A stretch of 64,000 nt of DNA, taken from contig NZ_CP035704.1 of NCBI RefSeq assembly GCF_004168365.1, forward strand, positions 2,728,001 to 2,792,000, read 5' to 3'. A model generated the notes under the pieces. It was not told the DNA's origin and ran no database searches. It saw nothing but the letters and a program-made list of their open reading frames with translations. A program made the translations under genes and the position numbers. Within the stretch, counting starts at the first letter, position 1, and each line of letters opens with the position of its first letter. The stretch is from Pseudolysobacter antarcticus (GTDB lineage Bacteria; Pseudomonadota; Gammaproteobacteria; Xanthomonadales; Rhodanobacteraceae). Below are positions 59,607 through 64,000 of the stretch, one piece after another.

Positions 59607-60170
59607 CTAGCGGTTTTGCTGCATGCTGATCGGCAGGCGTCGTATCACGAGTTCGATATCGACGCTGATGTCATCGCGCATGAGCTGGATCTGGCCGTCC
59701 TGAATCAGGCATTGCAGCTGCATATTGCGATTGGCCAGCGCCGCGATTTGCTGCACGCAGGTTGCCGGCAGATCGATCACGCTGAGGTTCTTGCTGCGCT
59801 CCAGCGCGGGGGCGATTTTGTCCCACCAGATTTCCGCACTGCGACCGCTGTAGCTGTAGACGATCACTTGCCGCGCACGGCCGCATGCTTGGCGGATGCG
59901 CTGCTCGTCGGGCTGGCCGATCTCGATCCAGACATCGATCGCGCCGGTCAGATCCTTCTGCCACAGATCCGGCTCGTCATCGTCGCTCAGGCCTTTGCCG
60001 AACGTCAAAAACTCATGCGCATTCAGCGCGAACGCGAGCAATCGCACCATCAGTCGCTCGACGGTTTCGGACGGATGCTGCGCCAGTGTCAGGATATGCG
60101 ACGCGTAATAATTACGATCCATGTCGCTGATCTGCAGATCGGCTTTGTAAACGGTTGCTTTGGGTGCCAA
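59607..60170 (-). CDS. yaeQ: YaeQ-family protein
   Basis: A 187-residue protein of the YaeQ family (PF07152), with the Asp/Glu/Lys arrangement reminiscent of PD-(D/E)XK nucleases: WQKDLTGAIDVWIEIGQPDE then AIDVWIEI and VIVYSYSG. The E. coli protein was proposed to suppress loss of RfaH through transcription elongation. The start is most likely TTG at 60170 (M-A-P-K-A-T-V-Y-K), matching the family N-terminus MALKATIYKA; the frame extends 57 codons upstream to a GTG or ATG without homology. A GAGAT ribosome site lies 8 bases before. Divergent from the Lhr gene. Confidence 0.9.
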   Translation of the reverse strand: MAPKATVYKADLQISDMDRNYYASHILTLAQHPSETVERLMVRLLAFALNAHEFLTFGKGLSDDDEPDLWQKDLTGAIDVWIEIGQPDEQRIRQACGRARQVIVYSYSGRSAEIWWDKIAPALERSKNLSVIDLPATCVQQIAALANRNMQLQCLIQDGQIQLMRDDISVDIELVIRRLPISMQQNR

Positions 60171-60257
60171 GGGATATCTCGTCTGCGGGTTAATCGCAAG
60201 GATGACGACCTGACGCAGCCGACGCAAACATTTCGCCGACGTCGCGATTTCCGCACG

Positions 60258-60287
60258 TTGGTTTAACGCCGCATGGCACAATATTAT
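60258..60287 (+). promoter_or_regulatory. Candidate lhr promoter for a leaderless or near-leaderless mRNA
   Basis: TTGGTT (60258-60263), an 18-base spacer and TATTAT (60282-60287). The ATG follows only four bases later (60292), so transcription would begin at or next to the start codon. No ribosome-binding site precedes the ATG, consistent with leaderless translation. Confidence 0.5.
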
Positions 60288-60291
60288 TCTC

Positions 60292-63200
60292 ATGCCAAAC
60301 CGTGTATTCCACCCCGCCGTAGCCGCCTGGTTCGAGCGCACGTTTAGCGCGCCGACACCGGCGCAGGCGCAAGCGTGGCCGGCTATTCAGTCCGGCCGGC
60401 ACGTGTTGATCGCGGCACCCACGGGTTCGGGTAAAACGCTCGCGGCGTTTCTTGCGGCGATCAATGCGCTGGTCGAGCGCGGCATGCAGATGCCGCTACC
60501 CGACGAAACCGTGTTGGTTTACGTCTCGCCGCTGAAAGCGCTGTCGAACGACATCCGCATCAATCTCGACGCGCCGATCGCGGGCATTCGCGAAGAGCTG
60601 CTGCGGCTCGGTCTGCCCGATGTTGAAATCCGCACCGCGGTGCGCACCGGCGATACGCCGCAGTCCGAGCGCACGCTGATGCGCAAACGGCCGCCGCATA
60701 TTCTCGTGACCACGCCGGAATCGTTGTACATCCTGCTCGGTTCGGAATCCGGCCGGCAGATGCTGGCAACTACGCGCAGCGTAATCGTCGATGAAATTCA
60801 CGCGCTCGCGCCGAACAAGCGCGGCAGTCACCTGGCATTGTCACTCGAACGGCTCGAAGCTTTATGCGAACGCCGACTCGTGCGTATCGGCCTGTCGGCG
60901 ACGCAAAAACCGATCGAGGAAGTCGCGCGTTTTCTGGTCGGCACTGGCGGCGTGTTGCCCGATGGCGCCGCGGATTGCGAGATCGTCGACACCGGCCATA
61001 CGCGGCATCGCGATCTCGCCATCGAAGTGCCGGCAGCGCCGCTCGAAGCGATCATGTCCGGCGATGTCTGGCAGCAGGTTTACGATCGCCTTGCCGAGCT
61101 GATCGCAAGTCATCGCACCACGTTGATTTTCGTCAACACGCGGCGCATGGCCGAACGGGTCGCGCGTTATCTCAGCGAACGCCTCGGCAAGGATGCGATC
61201 ACCTCGCATCACGGCAGCATGGCCAAGGATCAGCGCCTCGATGCCGAGCAACGCCTGAAGCGCGGCGACTTGCGCGCGCTGGTCGCCACGGCGTCACTGG
61301 AACTCGGCATCGATATTGGCGCGGTCGATCTGGTTTGTCAGCTCAGTTCGCCGCGCTCTATCGCTGCGTTTTTGCAACGTGTGGGACGTTCCGGCCATGC
61401 CGTCGGCGGCACACCGAAAGGACGGTTGTTACCGCAGTCGCGCGACGATCTCGTGGAATGCAGTGCGCTGCTGCACGCCGTGCACGAAGGCGAACTCGAT
61501 ACGCTGAAACTCATCCGCAAACCGATCGATGTCCTCGCGCAACAGATCGTCGCCGAAGTCGCGAGCCGTGATTGCGACGAGGCCGAATTGTTCGATCTCA
61601 TGCGCCGCGCGTATCCGTTCGCCGAACTCACGCGTGACGAATTTACCGCCGTTGTGCGTATGCTCGCCGAAGGTTTCACGACGCGTCGTGGTCAACGTGC
61701 GGCTTACATCCATCGCGATGCGGTTAACGGCATTTTGCGCGCGCGTCAGGGCGCACGACTGACCGCGCTGACCTCGGGTGGCGCGATTCCCGACACCGCC
61801 GATTATCAGGTTGTGGTCGAGCCGCAATCGCATGTCGTCGGCACCGTGCATGAAGACTTTGCGGTCGAGAGTCTGGCCGGCGATATCTTCCAGCTCGGCA
61901 ACACCTCGTACCGGATTTTACGAGTCGAACGCAGCGTGGTGAGAGTCGAGGATGCGCAAGGCGCGCCACCGAGCATTCCGTTCTGGCTCGGTGAAGCGCC
62001 GGGTCGCAGCGATGAACTTTCGCATGCGGTATCGCGATTGCGCGCGCAGATTTCCGAACGCCTCGATACGGGTGTCGGCAGCGCAATGGCGTGGCTGACG
62101 AACGAGATCGGCATCGCGCCCGCAGCCGCGCAGCAACTCGTCGATTATCTCGGCAGCGCGAAGATCGCACTCGGACTGTTGCCGACGCAAACCGATCTGG
62201 TGATGGAACGTTTTTTCGACGAATCCGGCGGCACCCAGCTCATCATCCACTCGCCGTTCGGCAGCCGTATCAATCGCGCCTGGGGTCTTGCGCTGCGCAA
62301 GCGTTTTTGTCGCAAGTTCAACTTCGAGCTGCAGGCCGCCGCGACCGAAGACGCGATCATTCTGTCGTTATCGACCAGCCACAGTTTTCCGCTGGATGAT
62401 GTCGCGCGTTATCTGCATTCGGCGTCGGTGAAAGATGTGCTGATCCAGGCCTTGCTCGACGCGCCGATGTTCGGCGTGCGCTGGCGCTGGAACGCCGCCA
62501 CTGCACTGGCGCTGCCGCGTTACGCTGGCGGCAAGAAAGTTCATGCGCAACTGCAGCGTATGAAATCCGAAGACCTGCTCGCGACGGTGTTTCCCGATCA
62601 GGTGGCTTGCGCCGAAAACCTCGTTGGCGAACGTGAAATTCCGCAGCATCCGCTGGTCGATCAGACCTTGCACGATTGCCTGCACGAAGCGATGGATATC
62701 GATGGCTTGATCGCGCTGTTGCATGCGCTGGAGCACGGCGATATTCGCATCGTCGCACGCGAACTCACCGCGCCCTCGCCGCTCGCCGCGGAAGTTCTCA
62801 GCGCGCGTCCGTACGCCTTTCTCGACGACGCGCCGCTCGAAGAACGCCGCACGCTAGCGGTATCGAGCCGGCGCTGGACCGACCCCGAAAGCGCCGAGGA
62901 TCTCGGTCGCCTCGATGCCGATGCAATCGCTGCCGTGCGCGAAGAAGCGTGGCCGGAAGCGCGCAACGCCGACGAGTTGCATGATGTGCTCATGGGGCTC
63001 GCATTTCTTACCGCCAATGAAACAAACATCACGACCGCGTGGCCGGCGTTTCTCGAAAACCTGCTGCTGCAACGCCGTGTGACGCGGCTGCGTTTGTGCG
63101 CCGATACCACGCAGGAAATCTGGATTGCCGCTGAGCGTCTGCCGCAATTCATGGTGGTGTTTCCGCTCGCCATACGCGAACCGCCGATCGATGCGCCGCC

Positions 63201-64000
63201 GGAATTCGCCGCAATCGCATGGACCGCGGAAACCGCGCTGGTCGACATCGTGCGCGCACGCATGAGCGGGCTCGGCCCGACCTACGCTGAAGTGCTCGCC
63301 ACATCGCTGGCGTTGTCGGGCAGCGATATCGAAGCGGCACTGCTCGCACTCGAGTCCGAGGGTTATGTCATGCGCGGACATTTCAGTGCACCGTCGGGCA
63401 CGATCGAATGGTGCGAGCGCCACCTGCTCGCGCGCATCCATCGCTACACCGTCAAGCGCCTGCGCCGCGAAATCGAACCGGTCGAACCGCGCGACTTCAT
63501 GCGCTTCCTGTTCGAGTGGCAACGAGTCGCACCCGGCAGCCAAGTCAGCGGCCCGGATGCGCTAGCGAATATCCTCGCTCAGCTCGAAGGTTTCGAAGCG
63601 CCTGCGGGCGCGTGGGAGTCGGAAATTCTGCCGGCGCGCGTGAGCGGTTACGAGATTTCGTGGCTCGATGATTTGTGCACGTCCGGCCAGATCACGTGGA
63701 CGCGTTTGCGCGCGGTCGCCAATGCGCAGCAGCGCGAACATCGCGGCAACGGCCCTGTGCGCGCGACACCGATCGTGCTGCTGCAACGGCGCAATCTGAC
63801 GCAGTGGAATACGCTGGCCGCACGCGTAACCGACGATGCGACAACGAGCCTGTCATCTCGCGCGCAAGCCGTCGCCGATCATCTCGCGAGCCACGGCGCT
63901 TCGTTTTTCACCGAGCTCATGGATGCGACGCGCTTGTTGCACACCGAACTCGAAGACGCGCTCGGCGAACTGGTCGCGGCGGGTCGCGTCAACTCCGACA
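60292..64000 (+). CDS. lhr: Lhr-type ATP-dependent DNA helicase (N-terminal 1236 codons; runs off the right edge)
   Basis: A very long superfamily-2 helicase open to the window end. Motif I is APTGSGKT (about 42-49), VSPLKAL is motif Ia, TTPESLY Ib, DEIH in VIVDEIHAL motif II, GLSATQ motif [30 protein letters not shown] and [10 protein letters not shown], the core of Lhr 3'-5' DNA helicases. A winged helix and the Lhr-specific region follow ([23 protein letters not shown]); then a large C-terminal region (DEAD/H associated domain, with [20 protein letters not shown]). Role: repair-linked DNA unwinding. E. coli Lhr is about 1540 residues, so roughly 300 remain off the edge. Confidence 0.92.
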   Translation, partial: MPNRVFHPAVAAWFERTFSAPTPAQAQAWPAIQSGRHVLIAAPTGSGKTLAAFLAAINALVERGMQMPLPDETVLVYVSPLKALSNDIRINLDAPIAGIREELLRLGLPDVEIRTAVRTGDTPQSERTLMRKRPPHILVTTPESLYILLGSESGRQMLATTRSVIVDEIHALAPNKRGSHLALSLERLEALCERRLVRIGLSATQKPIEEVARFLVGTGGVLPDGAADCEIVDTGHTRHRDLAIEVPAAPLEAIMSGDVWQQVYDRLAELIASHRTTLIFVNTRRMAERVARYLSERLGKDAITSHHGSMAKDQRLDAEQRLKRGDLRALVATASLELGIDIGAVDLVCQLSSPRSIAAFLQRVGRSGHAVGGTPKGRLLPQSRDDLVECSALLHAVHEGELDTLKLIRKPIDVLAQQIVAEVASRDCDEAELFDLMRRAYPFAELTRDEFTAVVRMLAEGFTTRRGQRAAYIHRDAVNGILRARQGARLTALTSGGAIPDTADYQVVVEPQSHVVGTVHEDFAVESLAGDIFQLGNTSYRILRVERSVVRVEDAQGAPPSIPFWLGEAPGRSDELSHAVSRLRAQISERLDTGVGSAMAWLTNEIGIAPAAAQQLVDYLGSAKIALGLLPTQTDLVMERFFDESGGTQLIIHSPFGSRINRAWGLALRKRFCRKFNFELQAAATEDAIILSLSTSHSFPLDDVARYLHSASVKDVLIQALLDAPMFGVRWRWNAATALALPRYAGGKKVHAQLQRMKSEDLLATVFPDQVACAENLVGEREIPQHPLVDQTLHDCLHEAMDIDGLIALLHALEHGDIRIVARELTAPSPLAAEVLSARPYAFLDDAPLEERRTLAVSSRRWTDPESAEDLGRLDADAIAAVREEAWPEARNADELHDVLMGLAFLTANETNITTAWPAFLENLLLQRRVTRLRLCADTTQEIWIAAERLPQFMVVFPLAIREPPIDAPPEFAAIAWTAETALVDIVRARMSGLGPTYAEVLATSLALSGSDIEAALLALESEGYVMRGHFSAPSGTIEWCERHLLARIHRYTVKRLRREIEPVEPRDFMRFLFEWQRVAPGSQVSGPDALANILAQLEGFEAPAGAWESEILPARVSGYEISWLDDLCTSGQITWTRLRAVANAQQREHRGNGPVRATPIVLLQRRNLTQWNTLAARVTDDATTSLSSRAQAVADHLASHGASFFTELMDATRLLHTELEDALGELVAAGRVNSD

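Noticed and set aside
1-64000. tRNA/rRNA genes, CRISPR arrays, prophage or complete insertion sequences
   Set aside because: No T-arm consensus, no spaced direct repeats, and no integrase, capsid or intact transposase genes were found.

Overview
The window looks like chromosomal DNA of a GC-rich gammaproteobacterium of the order Xanthomonadales, most likely Rhodanobacteraceae-like. The basis is circumstantial: three TonB-dependent receptors, IPTL-type C-terminal tails, a secreted protein ending in IFADGFE, YaeQ, YpfJ and RluF orthologues, and GC-rich codon use. Strain or genus cannot be named from the sequence alone. I see no rRNA, tRNA, CRISPR array or intact prophage. The only insertion-sequence trace is a short IS3-type remnant.

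Layout. 1-6.7 kb: a catabolic pair (DadA-like amine dehydrogenase and a frameshifted CocE-type hydrolase, followed by the start of a further gene off the left edge), an RRM protein, a cold-shock protein, a ParB-like protein, SlyD, an NlpC/P60 lipoprotein and a CxxCH periplasmic protein. 6.9-12.6 kb: RhlE-type helicase, a FecA-like TonB receptor and an alpha/beta hydrolase. 12.6-14.1 kb: no intact gene, only decayed fragments (IS3 transposase, TPR protein, SDR dehydrogenase). 14.1-17.4 kb: NUDIX hydrolase, 3-hydroxybutyrate oligomer hydrolase and a LuxR-type response regulator. 17.4-27.9 kb: surface proteins and alkaline-phosphatase-superfamily enzymes, namely a TPR-fused phosphatase-like lipoprotein, two tandem IPTL-tailed paralogues, a sulfotransferase, and a three-gene operon ending in a possible Oxa1/EMC3-like membrane protein. 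27.9-36.2 kb: an SLC5-fused hybrid histidine kinase (CrbS/MxtR type), a PHB depolymerase, a TonB receptor and a GntP permease. 36.2-50.4 kb: DUF1223 protein, DeaD helicase, a large beta-helix adhesin-like protein, intracellular PhaZ, an unknown lower-GC gene, RluF, a cyclophilin, a phosphoesterase and a PadR/membrane-protein pair. 50.4-64 kb: a TonB receptor, a His-rich PadR regulator, an OmpA-like protein, EamA transporter plus transglutaminase, a Cys-rich membrane protein, YpfJ, YaeQ and the first 1236 codons of an Lhr-type helicase that runs off the right edge.

Three functional threads run through the window. (i) Polyhydroxybutyrate use: 3HB-oligomer hydrolase, a secreted PHB depolymerase, intracellular PhaZ with Cys183, and a GntP permease that could import hydroxybutyrate, next to a CrbS-like kinase whose LuxR-type partner may be the orphan regulator at 16.7 kb (acetate/acetyl-CoA switch). 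(ii) Cold adaptation of RNA metabolism: csp, RRM protein, rhlE and deaD, three of them with long untranslated leaders. (iii) Surface decoration: three IPTL-tailed proteins, two alkaline-phosphatase-superfamily lipoproteins, a sulfotransferase and a membrane operon. The strongest candidate for an undescribed system is the 24.9-27.9 kb operon; the PHB/acetate grouping is the strongest metabolic hypothesis.
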